Assembly: GCF_000238075.1 (NCBI RefSeq)
Contig: NZ_JH414505.1
Span: 529,904 to 593,903 of the forward strand
From: Oribacterium asaccharolyticum ACB7
GTDB taxonomy: Bacteria > Bacillota > Clostridia > Lachnospirales > Lachnospiraceae
Direction of reading: 5' to 3'
DNA: 64,000 bases
A model generated the notes under the pieces. It saw nothing but the letters and a program-made list of their open reading frames with translations. It was not told the origin of the DNA and searched no databases. Positions 1-9,191 of the stretch are shown here, piece after piece (within the stretch, counting starts at the first letter, position 1; each line of letters begins with the position of its first letter). A program made the translations under genes and the position numbers.

Positions 1-32
1 ACCGGCGCTATGCACAATACTCGTCAAGAACG

Positions 33-243
33 GAAAGGGGCTGTAAAAAATCAAAATAATAAATAGATTTTAGGCAATATAGGTCTGAATGAGGGGTAGT
101 CTGAGCCCGTCGGTACTTGCGAAAAACAAGAGAATCGAAGTTTTTCGCTTAGTATCCGCTACGTGGCGAAGCTAGCGAGAGCGTGCCCCAAATTCAGACC
201 TATATTGCTTAGAAAACTATTTTGATTTTTTACAGCCCCTTTC
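33..243. repeat. 211-bp long inverted-repeat element (MITE-like or structured RNA)
   Basis: The outer arms 33-58 and 218-243 are exact reverse complements over 26 bp (left arm begins GAAAGGGGCTGTAAAAAATC). A second pair, 74-90 and 192-208, is exact over 17 bp (GCAATATAGGTCTGAAT). Between them lies a smaller hairpin, GCGAAAAAC (119-127) and GTTTTTCGC (140-148). There is no coding capacity. It sits directly downstream of mglC, so it could end the mgl transcript, but its size and nested symmetry look more like a non-autonomous mobile element. No flanking target duplication was identified. Confidence 0.7.
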
Positions 244-269
244 TTCTTATGAGAAAGTGTATAATGATT

Positions 270-1298
270 TTACTTCTTGGTAAGATACTTTCGAATATCC
301 AGAGATGCCGCAATAAAGATAACAATACCGATGGCAATGTACTGTGCATTGGCATTCACGCCCAGATACTGTAATGCCGTCTTTAAGAGCTCGAGTACCG
401 CTACACCGATGATTGCACTGGATACCTTACCGCGTCCGCCCGTTACGGATACGCCGCCGAGAGCGCAGGCCGCAATGGCCTCCATCTCATAGCCGAGTCC
501 GGTGTTTACCGAAGCGCCTCCCGCCTTGGCTCCCAGCATATAGCCCGCCATACCGTAGAACGCGGCAGCCTTTGCATAAATCAGTACAAGCGTCATATTT
601 ACCGGTACACCGGCAACCTCTGCCGCCTGCGGATTTCCGCCAATGGCATACATATATTTTCCGTGACGGGTCATGTTGAAGATAAACCAGGTGATTCCCG
701 CCATAATGAGCGCCATCCAGATCAGATAGCTTAAGCCCAAGAATTTTCCGGTTGAAAAAATGGTATAGCCTTCAATATAGCCTCCGAGCGGAGTCGCATT
801 GGTAAAGAGCAGTCCCAGGCCATAGATAATCTCCATCATAGCCAGGGTCGCAATAAACGGCGGGACGGAAAGGTAGGCAATAAACCAACCGGTTACCGTT
901 CCGAAGACGGCGCAGACTACCATAACCAAGAGCAAAACAAGAAATGGATTCATCGGAGTTATTTTCAAAAGAATCCCGTTCCCGAAATGCTCCCACTGCG
1001 GTTGCGCAAAAAATCTTCCGGAATTCTCCACCTTCTGCAATAAGGTTCCCGCAAGGCAGGCACCGAAACCGATCATACGTCCCGCAGAGAGGTCACACCC
1101 CGCCGTGATTACACAGCCTGCAATCCCGAGTGCAATAACCAGACGGTAAGACATGTTGGCGAGAAGGTTCAGTCCGTTATCCGGCGTTAAGAAGTTCTTG
1201 CTGGTCAGTCCCGTATAAATGACCAGAATAAACATAACGATGATGACTCCGTTATTAATCAGAAAATCCGTTATTTTTTGTTTTTGTGTCTTTTGCAT
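270..1298 (-). CDS. mglC: galactose/methylgalactoside-type ABC transporter permease
   Basis: This 342-residue integral membrane protein belongs to the BPD_transp_2 family (MglC/RbsC type), which forms the channel of a high-affinity sugar importer. Hydrophobic segments run throughout, and the loop around residues 289-300 (VTGGRGKVSSAIIG) is the typical EAA-like cytoplasmic loop of this family that contacts the ATPase. It is the last gene of mglB-mglA-mglC, 12 bp after mglA, with a GGGAGAAGG ribosome site before the ATG. The partner genes make galactose or methylgalactoside the likely substrate, but ribose or xylose transporters look alike, so the substrate is inferred. Confidence 0.9.
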   Translation of the reverse strand: MQKTQKQKITDFLINNGVIIVMFILVIYTGLTSKNFLTPDNGLNLLANMSYRLVIALGIAGCVITAGCDLSAGRMIGFGACLAGTLLQKVENSGRFFAQPQWEHFGNGILLKITPMNPFLVLLLVMVVCAVFGTVTGWFIAYLSVPPFIATLAMMEIIYGLGLLFTNATPLGGYIEGYTIFSTGKFLGLSYLIWMALIMAGITWFIFNMTRHGKYMYAIGGNPQAAEVAGVPVNMTLVLIYAKAAAFYGMAGYMLGAKAGGASVNTGLGYEMEAIAACALGGVSVTGGRGKVSSAIIGVAVLELLKTALQYLGVNANAQYIAIGIVIFIAASLDIRKYLTKK

Positions 1299-1310
1299 TT
1301 TCCTTCTCCC

Positions 1311-2819
1311 CTAAAACATCGTTGCGAAGTTCATGACATTTTCCTGTGTCATCTCTTCCTTATTGTTCAGCTCGCCCGTGAGCTTTCCGTTACACATTAC
1401 ACAGATTCGGTCTGCCATACCGAGGAGCTCCGGCATTTCGGAGGAAATCATGATAATCGCCTTCCCCTGCTTGGCAAGCTCTTCCATGATTTCATAGATC
1501 TCGTGCTTGGCACCGATATCGATTCCTCTTGTGGGCTCATCCATAATCAGAATATCCGGATCCTTGGCAAGCCACCTGGAAATAATCACCTTCTGCTGGT
1601 TTCCTCCGGAAAGGTTTCCGATTTGTTCCTTCATCCCGGGCGTTTTGATGGAAAGTCTCTTAATGTTATCATTAACCACCTTATTGATGGCGGGATGATC
1701 AAGCATAATGCCGGCCTTTAAGTATTTATTGTAAATGGATACCCCGACATTGTCCTTAATGGAAAGGCAGGCGAAAATGCCGTTTCCTCTTCTGTCTTCG
1801 GTGATCATGCCGATGCCGTTATTCATCGCATCCTTCGGTCTTCTGACGCGGACTTCCTTTCCGTGAACCTTCAACTTTCCCTTTGCGATGTGGCGAATCC
1901 CGAAAATCCCCTCCATAAGCTCCGTCCTCTGCGCCCCGACAAGACCGCCGAAGCCGAGAATCTCTCCTTTTTTAATGGAGAAAGTGACACCGCGGAAGGA
2001 TTTATCATGAATCGAGGTATAATCCTCCACCTCCATGATGGTCTCTCCGATTTCGTGCCGGTGTTCGGGATAGATATTGGTGAGTTCACGACCTACCATC
2101 TTCGCAATAATCTGCTCCGTAGTCATGTCTTCCGCTCTCCAGGTTCCTACATAGGTGCCGTCTCGCATGATGCTGATGTCATCGGAAATGCGCTTAATTT
2201 CATCCATCTTGTGGGAGATGTAAATCATGGACACGCCCTTCTTCTTTAAATCTCCCATCACCTTAAAGAGGAATTCCACCTCCTTATCGGAAAGAGAAGA
2301 AGTGGGCTCGTCGAAGATGATGACTTTCGCATCGTGGGAAACCGCCTTGGCAATCTCCACCATCTGCATCTGTCCGATGGAAAGAGAGGAGAGCGGCGCC
2401 TTGACATTGTAGTCCAGCCCCAACTCCGACAGCCATTTCTTGGTTTCCCGGTGCATTTTACCATGATCAATAACCTGCAGAGGACCAAACTTATGCACCG
2501 GAAATCTTCCAAGATACATATTTTCCGAAACGGAACGTGCAAGCACCGGTTGCAACTCCTGGTGCACCATGGCTACGCCATGTTCCATCGCCTCATCCGG
2601 ATTATTGATTTCCACTTTCTTCCCATCCAGAAAAATTTCCCCCTGATCCATCTTGTAAATACCGAAAAGGCACTTCATCAAAGTGGATTTTCCTGCTCCA
2701 TTTTCCCCCATGAGGGCATGAACCGTTCCCGGACGGACAGAAAGCTGTACATTATCCAGCGCTTTAACACCCGGAAATGACTTCGAAATATTTTTCATTT
2801 CCAATTTGAATTCTGTCAT
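1311..2819 (-). CDS. mglA: galactose/methylgalactoside ABC transporter, ATP-binding protein
   Basis: The 502-residue protein carries two tandem ABC ATPase domains, as usual for MglA/RbsA. The first has a canonical Walker A (GENGAGKST, residues 38-46), an LSIGQMQM signature and Walker B with DEPTSS. The second has a degenerate Walker A (GLVGAQRTE near 290), a strong LSGGNQQK signature and DEPTRGID. One active and one degenerate site is normal for the family. It energises uptake through MglC. AGGAGG-like site GGAGG lies 5 bp before the ATG. It is separated from mglB by a hairpin that should lower its expression relative to the binding protein. Confidence 0.93.
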   Translation of the reverse strand: MTEFKLEMKNISKSFPGVKALDNVQLSVRPGTVHALMGENGAGKSTLMKCLFGIYKMDQGEIFLDGKKVEINNPDEAMEHGVAMVHQELQPVLARSVSENMYLGRFPVHKFGPLQVIDHGKMHRETKKWLSELGLDYNVKAPLSSLSIGQMQMVEIAKAVSHDAKVIIFDEPTSSLSDKEVEFLFKVMGDLKKKGVSMIYISHKMDEIKRISDDISIMRDGTYVGTWRAEDMTTEQIIAKMVGRELTNIYPEHRHEIGETIMEVEDYTSIHDKSFRGVTFSIKKGEILGFGGLVGAQRTELMEGIFGIRHIAKGKLKVHGKEVRVRRPKDAMNNGIGMITEDRRGNGIFACLSIKDNVGVSIYNKYLKAGIMLDHPAINKVVNDNIKRLSIKTPGMKEQIGNLSGGNQQKVIISRWLAKDPDILIMDEPTRGIDIGAKHEIYEIMEELAKQGKAIIMISSEMPELLGMADRICVMCNGKLTGELNNKEEMTQENVMNFATMF

Positions 2820-2844
2820 CTAGTCCTCCATTTCTCTTATAAAA

Positions 2845-2883
2845 AAATGAAGGAGAGAGGCATGCAGCTTCACTCCTTCATTT
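2845..2883 (-). terminator. intercistronic hairpin between mglB and mglA (attenuator)
   Basis: Arms 2845-2855 and 2873-2883 are exact complements over 11 bp, and on the minus strand the stem is followed by a T run (A run 2841-2847 on the plus strand). It begins 10 bp after the mglB stop, so part of the transcription probably ends here, giving more binding protein than ATPase and permease. Confidence 0.8.
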
Positions 2884-2893
2884 CCTTAAAACA

Positions 2894-4006
2894 TTACTTT
2901 AAAAGAGCCAAAATATCTTTCGCATTTTCTGCTGTAACCTTTACATAGTCACATTTGATGTAATGCTCGTTTTCCTTCCCGGCGAGATAATTGATTGCTG
3001 CATCCCCCGCAGAGTGAGACTGTGTAAGGAAGTCGTTGAATACGGTTCCCGTCTGTGTGCCGGCAAGTACGTTCTGGCAAGCCTCGGACAGTGCATCAAC
3101 ACCTACTAAGTAAATGTCTTTTCCAACTGTTCTTCCTGCCGCCTGGATAGCCTGCAATGCGCCAAGAGCCATAGCGTCGTTATTACAGAAAACAACTTCG
3201 ATGTCCTTGCCGTTCTTTGCCAGTGCATTGGCTACCAGAGACTGCGCCTGTGCCTGATCCCAGTTACCAACCTGCTCATCCAGCTTGTTTACTTCCATGC
3301 CTTTATCCTGTAATGCCTTTACGGAATACTCGGTTCTGTACTGTGCATCGATGTTCTCGGGATCACCCTTAATCATGATGTAATCTACCTTACCGTTTCC
3401 GTTCATATCCAGCTTGTCCATTCCGATATCTCTAATGATTTCGCCCTGGAAAGTACCGGACTGACGAGCGTCACAGCCTACATAGCAAACATTCCACTTA
3501 TTGTCTTCCCATCTCTTCTCTTCATCCTTACTCGGCTCTCTGTTGATGTAAACCAGAGGAATTCCTGCAGACTGCACCATATCGGTGATGGTTGCTGCGG
3601 AAGAAGAGTTAACCGGGTTAACAATGAGAACATCCACCTTGTCAGTGATGAAGTTCTGAATCTGGTTGGTCTGTGTTGCCTGGTCGTTTGCTCCGTCTAC
3701 AACCTTGATGTTCTCCTCCTTGAATCCCTTGGATACAAGGTAGCTCACCAGCTCATTGTGGAACAGGGACATGAAATTGTCGGAGAACTGGTAGATACAG
3801 ATGCCGACCTTCTTATCGGAAAAATCTCCGCTCATTGCCTCTACGGCAGCCTTGGTCTCAGCCATTGCCTTGTCGGCTGCTGCAGTGGTTTCCTTTGCAT
3901 CCTCTGCCGCCTTCGTGGTTGTAGCAGTGCTTCCGGAATTTCCGCAGGCTGCCAGCATGGAAACCGCCATAGCGGAAACCGTTAATACGCTTAAAATTTT
4001 CTTCAT
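2894..4006 (-). CDS. mglB: galactose-type sugar-binding lipoprotein of ABC transporter
   Basis: This is the extracellular solute receptor of the mgl importer, 370 residues from the chosen ATG at 4006. That start has a GGGAGGAGAG site 4 bp upstream; the longer frame to 4036 has none. A lipoprotein signal (MKKILSVLTV..., lipobox LAAC, Cys21) is followed by a Thr/Ala/Lys-rich linker and a periplasmic-binding fold (DKKVGICIYQFSDNF). Motifs such as NPVNSSSAATI, CNNDAMALGALQAI and the calcium-loop-like segment DMNGNGKVDY match MglB. Gram-positive MglB proteins are membrane-anchored, consistent with the lipobox. Confidence 0.92.
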   Translation of the reverse strand: MKKILSVLTVSAMAVSMLAACGNSGSTATTTKAAEDAKETTAAADKAMAETKAAVEAMSGDFSDKKVGICIYQFSDNFMSLFHNELVSYLVSKGFKEENIKVVDGANDQATQTNQIQNFITDKVDVLIVNPVNSSSAATITDMVQSAGIPLVYINREPSKDEEKRWEDNKWNVCYVGCDARQSGTFQGEIIRDIGMDKLDMNGNGKVDYIMIKGDPENIDAQYRTEYSVKALQDKGMEVNKLDEQVGNWDQAQAQSLVANALAKNGKDIEVVFCNNDAMALGALQAIQAAGRTVGKDIYLVGVDALSEACQNVLAGTQTGTVFNDFLTQSHSAGDAAINYLAGKENEHYIKCDYVKVTAENAKDILALLK

Positions 4007-4051
4007 TTTTCTCTCCTCCCCTTGTTTAAGAGTCATTTAACATCTGAGGAG

Positions 4052-4057
4052 ATTATA
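4052..4057 (-). promoter_or_regulatory. probable -10 element of the mgl operon
   Basis: On the minus strand TATAAT reads at 4057-4052, 45 bp before the mglB start. The region 17 bp further upstream is a T run with no recognisable -35, which would fit a promoter that needs an activator. No operator was identified. Confidence 0.45.
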
Positions 4058-4145
4058 GGCGCCTCCCGGTCGAAAAAAAATAGAGATTTCTTTCCTGTAT
4101 CTTAGAATTTCTTTCCAAAATTTATATTTCCTACGGATAATATTT

Positions 4146-5213
4146 TTAATAAAAGAGGATTTTCCCCATTTCCTCCTTCGTGAGTTTTTCGTCCGTGAAA
4201 GGAAGATAAATTCGTTTTCTGTACTTTGCGGAAAGATAGATGGCTTTCACCAGTTCCAGGGTTTTTCGTCCTTCCACTCCATCCGCCAAAGGCTTTCCGC
4301 CTTCTCTTACCGCACGATAGAAATCCTCCAACTGCATAATATGGGTGCTGCCCCAATAATCCTTTCCCACGGTAACGCTTTTTTTAACCTCACGGAATTC
4401 CTCATACTTTTCCCCAAGATAAGAGTAACCCATATCCTGTATCAAGCCGCATCTCCCCTTTTCACCGCAGAACTCAATTTGTATCGGCGTATCGAAGCCG
4501 TTGGTATTGGTGGCAAAGAGATGATACTGCACCCCGTTTTGAAACTGAATCTGCGCCTCTGCCGTATCCTCCACGAAAAGCTTCGGATGGGTTCTGTTAA
4601 AAATGGAGGCTTCTACCCATTCCACATCGGACGCGACAATATAGCGAACCCGGTCGATGCTGTGAATGGCTTGATCGATAATCGTTCCGCCTCCCTCATA
4701 TTCCCAGGTTCCCTTCCAGTCGCTCCCCGCATAATAAGAGTCCGGTCTGTTCCAGGTCAGAATCGAACTTGCCGTAAGGAGTTTTCCGTAAATCCCCTCT
4801 TCCAGGCGTCGCTTTAAGATGGAAACCGACTCATTATAGCGGGTTTGAAAAATACAGCCCAGAAGCTTTCCGCTCCGCTTTTCCGCCTCGAGCATTTCAT
4901 CCGCCTCCTGCAAGCTCATTGCCATCGGCTTCTCCGTAAGAACATGCTTTCCGTGTTCCAGGGCAAGTACGCTGTAAGGCTTATGCAGATAGTGCGGAAG
5001 ACAGAGGTGAATCACATCCAGTTCTTCCTCCAGGATATCCTCATAGTGATCGGTATAACGGCAGGAAAAATCCGCTGCAAAGTTTTTCGCCTTTTCTATG
5101 TCCTTATCTACCGCATAGACCACGCTGACGCTGTCCGAGAGCTTCTGAAAAACATCCCGGTAACAATCGGAAATTCTCCCGCAACCCACAATCGCAAGCT
5201 TTAACTTATCCAT
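4146..5213 (-). CDS. Gfo/Idh/MocA family oxidoreductase
   Basis: A 355-residue NAD(P)-dependent sugar or cyclitol dehydrogenase. The N-terminal Rossmann motif is LAIVGCGRISDCY, and the family signature EKPMAM (with the catalytic-type Lys) appears near residue 95; the second half is the substrate-binding alpha/beta domain. The ATG at 5213 is preceded by GGGAGGGG; the longer frame reaching 5258 has no such site. It is the last gene of the operon that starts at 11563 and includes a binding protein, two permeases, an isomerase and a ROK regulator, so it probably oxidises the imported sugar. The exact substrate cannot be read from sequence. Confidence 0.85.
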   Translation of the reverse strand: MDKLKLAIVGCGRISDCYRDVFQKLSDSVSVVYAVDKDIEKAKNFAADFSCRYTDHYEDILEEELDVIHLCLPHYLHKPYSVLALEHGKHVLTEKPMAMSLQEADEMLEAEKRSGKLLGCIFQTRYNESVSILKRRLEEGIYGKLLTASSILTWNRPDSYYAGSDWKGTWEYEGGGTIIDQAIHSIDRVRYIVASDVEWVEASIFNRTHPKLFVEDTAEAQIQFQNGVQYHLFATNTNGFDTPIQIEFCGEKGRCGLIQDMGYSYLGEKYEEFREVKKSVTVGKDYWGSTHIMQLEDFYRAVREGGKPLADGVEGRKTLELVKAIYLSAKYRKRIYLPFTDEKLTKEEMGKILFY

Positions 5214-5271
5214 TTTCCCCTCCCAATCTATATTTTGCCAATATTGTATACCCTGCAAAGCGTTTTTCCCA

Positions 5272-6516
5272 TTAGCCCAAGTGAATTCCCTCTATTTTTC
5301 TCTCCGTAAAATGAAAATAGCGGGAAAAGAAGTAGTCCGCGGCAGCCGCCTGAAGTTCTTCCTTCTCTTCTTTACTGTACAATAAATGCAGATCCTGCAT
5401 GATATAGGAAAAGCCGATACGATTAATCTCCGCCTTCAGCTCCTCCAAAAAATCCTCTCCCCATAGGGAAAAGAAACCGCCGAGAAGAATCAAATCCGGA
5501 AAGACCATGGTGGAAACATTGGAAATAGCCAGGGAAAGGTCTTTTAGAAACTTCTCCTTCACCGCAGTATAGATTCCATCCGCCTTTTTTCTTCCGTCTA
5601 TGATTTTTCGTAAAAGCTCCCCCTCTAAAAGGGGCTTAAGCTCTTCCTTTCCGAAATAGGATGCAAATTGCTCTTGTAAAGCGCGCTCCCCGATTTCCGC
5701 TTCCAGACACCCGTGTGCGCCGCAGGAGCAGAGGCTCCCTCCCGGGTGGACGATGATGTGCCCGAACTGTGTCAGCTTTCCTCCGGCATCTCCGAAGATT
5801 TCTCCCTTCATAAAGTAAGCCGCACCGATTCCGGTGGAAAGGTTAATATAAAGAAAGTTTTTTTCCTGCAGGTTTAATCGTTGCATGGCCGCATAGCCCA
5901 GGATTGCGTTATCGTTCAATATGCCGACGGAATTCTCTCCGCTCTCCTCTATTTCCGAAATAATCCGTCTTCCCGTCTCCAGATCTATCCCGAGCGGATG
6001 GGATAAAACAGCTCTTCTTAAGGGATCGACTATCCCGGGGAGAACCAGGACACTGCCAAGATACTTGTCCTTTCCATATGCTTTTTCATATTTATTTTTG
6101 AAATCCCGAAGAAGTCTGAGAGAGCATTTGCCATATTCCTTTGCGGAGGAAACGGGGCATTCCGTACTTTCCAAAACTCTCTCCGCTCCGCTCTTGTCCT
6201 GTGCCATGGAAACAACACTTGCCGAAATCCGCTTGGGCTTCCAAAACAGCACGATACAAAAATGCCTTCGAAAATCCGCCCGGATGACAATCGGGGTTCT
6301 GCCGACCCCTCTCTCCCCCTCCTCTTTTCCGTCCTCAAAAAGAGCTCCCATGGAAAGAAGTTCATCTACCAAAGAGGAGCTGGATGGCCTGCTCAGTCCC
6401 AGCGCTTTGGCAATTTTTGCCCTGGACGCACCGGAACTGTGCAAGACGTAGTCATATACATTTTTTAAATTTTGCTCTCGTATATCAATTTGCTTGATCT
6501 GTTGCATTATACTCAT
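5272..6516 (-). CDS. ROK family transcriptional repressor (NagC/XylR type)
   Basis: The 414-residue protein has an N-terminal winged helix-turn-helix (about residues 14-60, SGASRAKIAKALGLSRPSSS) followed by a ROK fold. The ROK zinc motif is present as GHIIVHPGGSLCSCGAHGCL, with CxCGxxGC. Members of this group are sugar-responsive repressors rather than kinases. It lies between the isomerase and the terminal oxidoreductase of the sugar operon, so it most likely controls that operon; the inverted and direct repeats near 11597-11681 are candidate targets. The ribosome site is weak, and an in-frame ATG at 6507 is an alternative start. Confidence 0.85.
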   Translation of the reverse strand: MSIMQQIKQIDIREQNLKNVYDYVLHSSGASRAKIAKALGLSRPSSSSLVDELLSMGALFEDGKEEGERGVGRTPIVIRADFRRHFCIVLFWKPKRISASVVSMAQDKSGAERVLESTECPVSSAKEYGKCSLRLLRDFKNKYEKAYGKDKYLGSVLVLPGIVDPLRRAVLSHPLGIDLETGRRIISEIEESGENSVGILNDNAILGYAAMQRLNLQEKNFLYINLSTGIGAAYFMKGEIFGDAGGKLTQFGHIIVHPGGSLCSCGAHGCLEAEIGERALQEQFASYFGKEELKPLLEGELLRKIIDGRKKADGIYTAVKEKFLKDLSLAISNVSTMVFPDLILLGGFFSLWGEDFLEELKAEINRIGFSYIMQDLHLLYSKEEKEELQAAAADYFFSRYFHFTERKIEGIHLG

Positions 6517-6537
6517 GAATGACCTGCTGTCAGGCTT

Positions 6538-7371
6538 TTACTCCAAGTTCCCGATTAAGTCGGAAAGATACTGTTTCGCAAAAAGGATGTCCCGAATCTG
6601 TTCTTCTCCGGAGATTTCCCGTTCTATCGTAATATCTCCCTGATAGCCCAGTTGAAAGAGTTTCTTTAAAAATACCGGATAATCGACTCTCCCGTCTCCG
6701 ATTTTGGTTTCCCGTCCAAGTTCCCCGGGACAAGTCGGATAGAGTCCGTCCTTTCCGTGTACACCGCGAATCTTTTTTCCGAAAATGTCTACGGCATCCA
6801 CGGGATTGGCCTTCCCGTAAAGGAGGAGATTGGCCGGGTCGAGATTGATTCCCAAATAGTCCGATCCGATGTCCTGAATCATTCGCATTAAAGTAATCGG
6901 CGTTTCCTGCCCCGTTTCAAAAAGAAAATATTGCCGATTCGCTTCACAAACCTTCATGAGGTCTTTCAAAGCCGCAAGCGTTCCCGCGTACAAGGGGTCA
7001 CGTCGGTTTTCCGGTAAGAACCCGACATGGGTAATGAGGTCGGAAACCCCCAGGTCTTTCGCAAAATAGGATCCTTCCTTTAAAGTCTGCAGACGTTCCA
7101 TTCGATAAGCCTCGGGAACCAGCCCCAGTGTAATGGGGCCTTCCGTAAAGTTCCAGAAGGCAGGGCCTTCCCAGCCGCACCAGAAGGCGGTGATCGTAAT
7201 TCCCAGGCTCTCCGCCGCATCCTTCACTCTTTTCGCATTTTTTTCCGCATTGAAAAACTTTCTGTCCCAGGAGACCACCTGGCAGCTGTGAAGCCCCAGC
7301 CCTGCAAGATTCTTCATTTCCTTTTCAATATCCGGATTTCTTTCCAAACGAACTATACAGCCGATATTCAT
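6538..7371 (-). CDS. sugar phosphate isomerase/epimerase family protein (TIM barrel)
   Basis: A 277-residue member of the AP-endonuclease 2-like (xylose isomerase-like) TIM-barrel family. Metal-binding acidic and histidine residues are seen in FLFETGQE, GINLDPANLL, RGVHGKDG and the final DITIEREI. Such enzymes isomerise or epimerise ketoses or inosose derivatives. AGGAGG is 5 bp before the ATG. It follows the two permease genes with 18 bp spacing and precedes the ROK gene, so it acts on the sugar brought in by the same operon. The partner oxidoreductases suggest a keto-sugar or inositol-like route, which is inference. Confidence 0.82.
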   Translation of the reverse strand: MNIGCIVRLERNPDIEKEMKNLAGLGLHSCQVVSWDRKFFNAEKNAKRVKDAAESLGITITAFWCGWEGPAFWNFTEGPITLGLVPEAYRMERLQTLKEGSYFAKDLGVSDLITHVGFLPENRRDPLYAGTLAALKDLMKVCEANRQYFLFETGQETPITLMRMIQDIGSDYLGINLDPANLLLYGKANPVDAVDIFGKKIRGVHGKDGLYPTCPGELGRETKIGDGRVDYPVFLKKLFQLGYQGDITIEREISGEEQIRDILFAKQYLSDLIGNLE

Positions 7372-7389
7372 CTCTTCCTCCTATTTCCG

Positions 7390-8220
7390 TTAACCCTTTA
7401 CCGCTCCGGCAGTAATTCCCGTTACAATATATTTCTGCATCACCAGGAAGAAAAGCAAGCTCGGAATAATGCTCATCATCGTTCCCGGTAAAGCATGGGA
7501 CCAGTCCGTACTCTGTACGGAGAAAAACATATACAGGGCATTTTGAATATTCATGGAGCTCATCTTTGTCCCTACGATCAACTGATTGGTAATGACATCG
7601 TTCCAGGTGGAAAGTGCGTCCAAAACCAAAACCGTAGTCAGAATCGGTCTTAAGAGAGGCAGAATAATGTAGAAGTAGCACTGGAAAATATTTGCCCCGT
7701 CGATATAGGCGCTTTCCTCCAAGGTCATGGGAATCGTATTGATGTAATTATAAATGATGTATACGGCAAGGGGAAGCAAAAGGCCTACCGTTACCGAAAT
7801 GTACCCCAGACGGGTTCCGATCAGGTGGAATCCGCCCAGAAACTTCGTAAGGGAAATCATGTAGGTCTGGAAAGGCACCATAATCGGGAGAATCATGAGG
7901 AGCAGGCTGATTCTGCACACCAGCATGTGCCGACTTCTCGCAATAAAGTAGGACGCCATGGGGGCAAAGAGCAGAACCATAACCGTAGTGGTTACCGTAT
8001 AGAAAATCGTATTTTTCAGAAGCAACGGAAAATTAAATTTATTCCAGGTTGCGACGTAATACTGCAAAGTCCATTCCTTCGGAAGGGCCAAGAAATGATT
8101 GATAATTTCCGCATCCCCTTTGAAGGAGTTCATAAAAATAAAGATGAGGGGCATAAGCCAAAAGAGAGACAGAACTATGGTAATGGCGAAAATGCCCTTG
8201 CTAAGAATCGCTTTTTTCAC
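7390..8220 (-). CDS. carbohydrate ABC transporter permease, MalG-like
   Basis: This 276-residue inner-membrane protein is one half of a CUT1-type sugar importer. About six hydrophobic segments are present, and the EAA loop ESAYIDGANIFQCYFYIILP is clear. I choose a GTG start at 8220: it overlaps the stop of the upstream permease as GTGA and has GGAGG seven bases ahead, while the ATG at 8235 lies inside that ribosome site. Overlap means translational coupling to the MalF-like partner. The C-terminus TGITAGAVKG is typical of the family. Confidence 0.88.
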   Translation of the reverse strand: MKKAILSKGIFAITIVLSLFWLMPLIFIFMNSFKGDAEIINHFLALPKEWTLQYYVATWNKFNFPLLLKNTIFYTVTTTVMVLLFAPMASYFIARSRHMLVCRISLLLMILPIMVPFQTYMISLTKFLGGFHLIGTRLGYISVTVGLLLPLAVYIIYNYINTIPMTLEESAYIDGANIFQCYFYIILPLLRPILTTVLVLDALSTWNDVITNQLIVGTKMSSMNIQNALYMFFSVQSTDWSHALPGTMMSIIPSLLFFLVMQKYIVTGITAGAVKG

Positions 8221-9101
8221 ATCTCCACCTCCCATTTCTTTCTAAGCTGGAACAGTACGCCTGTAATACAAAGCACTACCGCCACGAAGAAGAGGGACTT
8301 CGCCGTAGCAAGCCCGTAGTGGTTTGCACTGAAGGCCTCCTTATAGATATTAAAGGAAACGGAAATGGTACTATTCACCGGTCCGCCCTGCGTAAACACC
8401 ATGATGATATCGAAAAGCTTTAAACCGAACATCATGGAAAGAAGAATGCAAATGGAGAGAGACGGCACCATAAGAGGCAGCATCACCTTCATAAAGCACT
8501 GCTTGCTGTTTGCGCCGTCAATGACCGCCGCCTCCACAAGCTCTCTCGGAATCGTAATGATTCCCGCAATATAGTTCACCATGTAAAAGCCGATGTTCTG
8601 CCAAATCGTCATCACAAGAATGATGATAAAAGTAAGCTTCGGTCTTCCGAGCCAGCTATAATGGAAGAAAGGCATTCCGGTAATATCGTAGAAACCGGAA
8701 AAAATCGGCCCCAAGATAAACTGCCAAACCAGGCTGATTGCGGTAAGGGAAATGATATGCGGCACATAATAAAGGGTTCTGCCCACCTTGCTGGCAAAAG
8801 TATTTTTCCAAAGCTGCAGTGCCACAAAAAGAGACAGGATATTGACCAAAACCACATAATAAACCGTATAGCGCATGGTAAAAAGAAAACTCTTCCAGAA
8901 AAGCTTATCATGAAAAACCTTGGCAAAATTTTGCAAGCCTACAAAAGTTGCCGACTTGGAGATTCCATTCCATTCAAACAAGGAATACACCATATTTAAA
9001 ACGAATGGTATATCCGTAGCCAGCAGCACAAAGAACAGCGCCGGAAGAACAAAGAGTATAAAATAAAGGTATTGCTTCTTCCCTCGATGTATGCTTCCCA
9101 T
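8217..9101 (-). CDS. sugar ABC transporter permease, MalF-like
   Basis: A 294-residue membrane component of the CUT1-type importer. The first hydrophobic segment is at about residues 12-35 (YLYFILFVLPALFFVLLA), and the EAA loop EAAVIDGANSKQCFMKVMLP marks the ATPase contact. GGGGAG lies 8 bp before the ATG. It sits between the solute-binding protein and the MalG-like permease. No dedicated ATPase is encoded in the cluster, so, as is common for this transporter class, a shared MsmX/UgpC-type ATPase elsewhere in the genome probably powers it. Confidence 0.88.
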   Translation of the reverse strand: MGSIHRGKKQYLYFILFVLPALFFVLLATDIPFVLNMVYSLFEWNGISKSATFVGLQNFAKVFHDKLFWKSFLFTMRYTVYYVVLVNILSLFVALQLWKNTFASKVGRTLYYVPHIISLTAISLVWQFILGPIFSGFYDITGMPFFHYSWLGRPKLTFIIILVMTIWQNIGFYMVNYIAGIITIPRELVEAAVIDGANSKQCFMKVMLPLMVPSLSICILLSMMFGLKLFDIIMVFTQGGPVNSTISVSFNIYKEAFSANHYGLATAKSLFFVAVVLCITGVLFQLRKKWEVEM

Positions 9102-9146
9102 CCTTTTTTCTCCCCTTTCTGTGCTCCTTTTCCGGCGAAAGCACCG

Positions 9147-9170
9147 GGGCGTTTCCTGTCGGAAACGCCC
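9147..9170 (-). promoter_or_regulatory. perfect hairpin between binding-protein and permease genes
   Basis: GGGCGTTTCC and GGAAACGCCC flank a four-base loop, a 10-bp perfect stem without a T run. It lies 22 bp after the solute-binding protein stop. Hairpins at this position usually protect the upstream transcript and give the binding protein a higher level than the permeases. Confidence 0.7.
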
Positions 9171-9191
9171 TGAACTCCCGCAACTTTCCTT

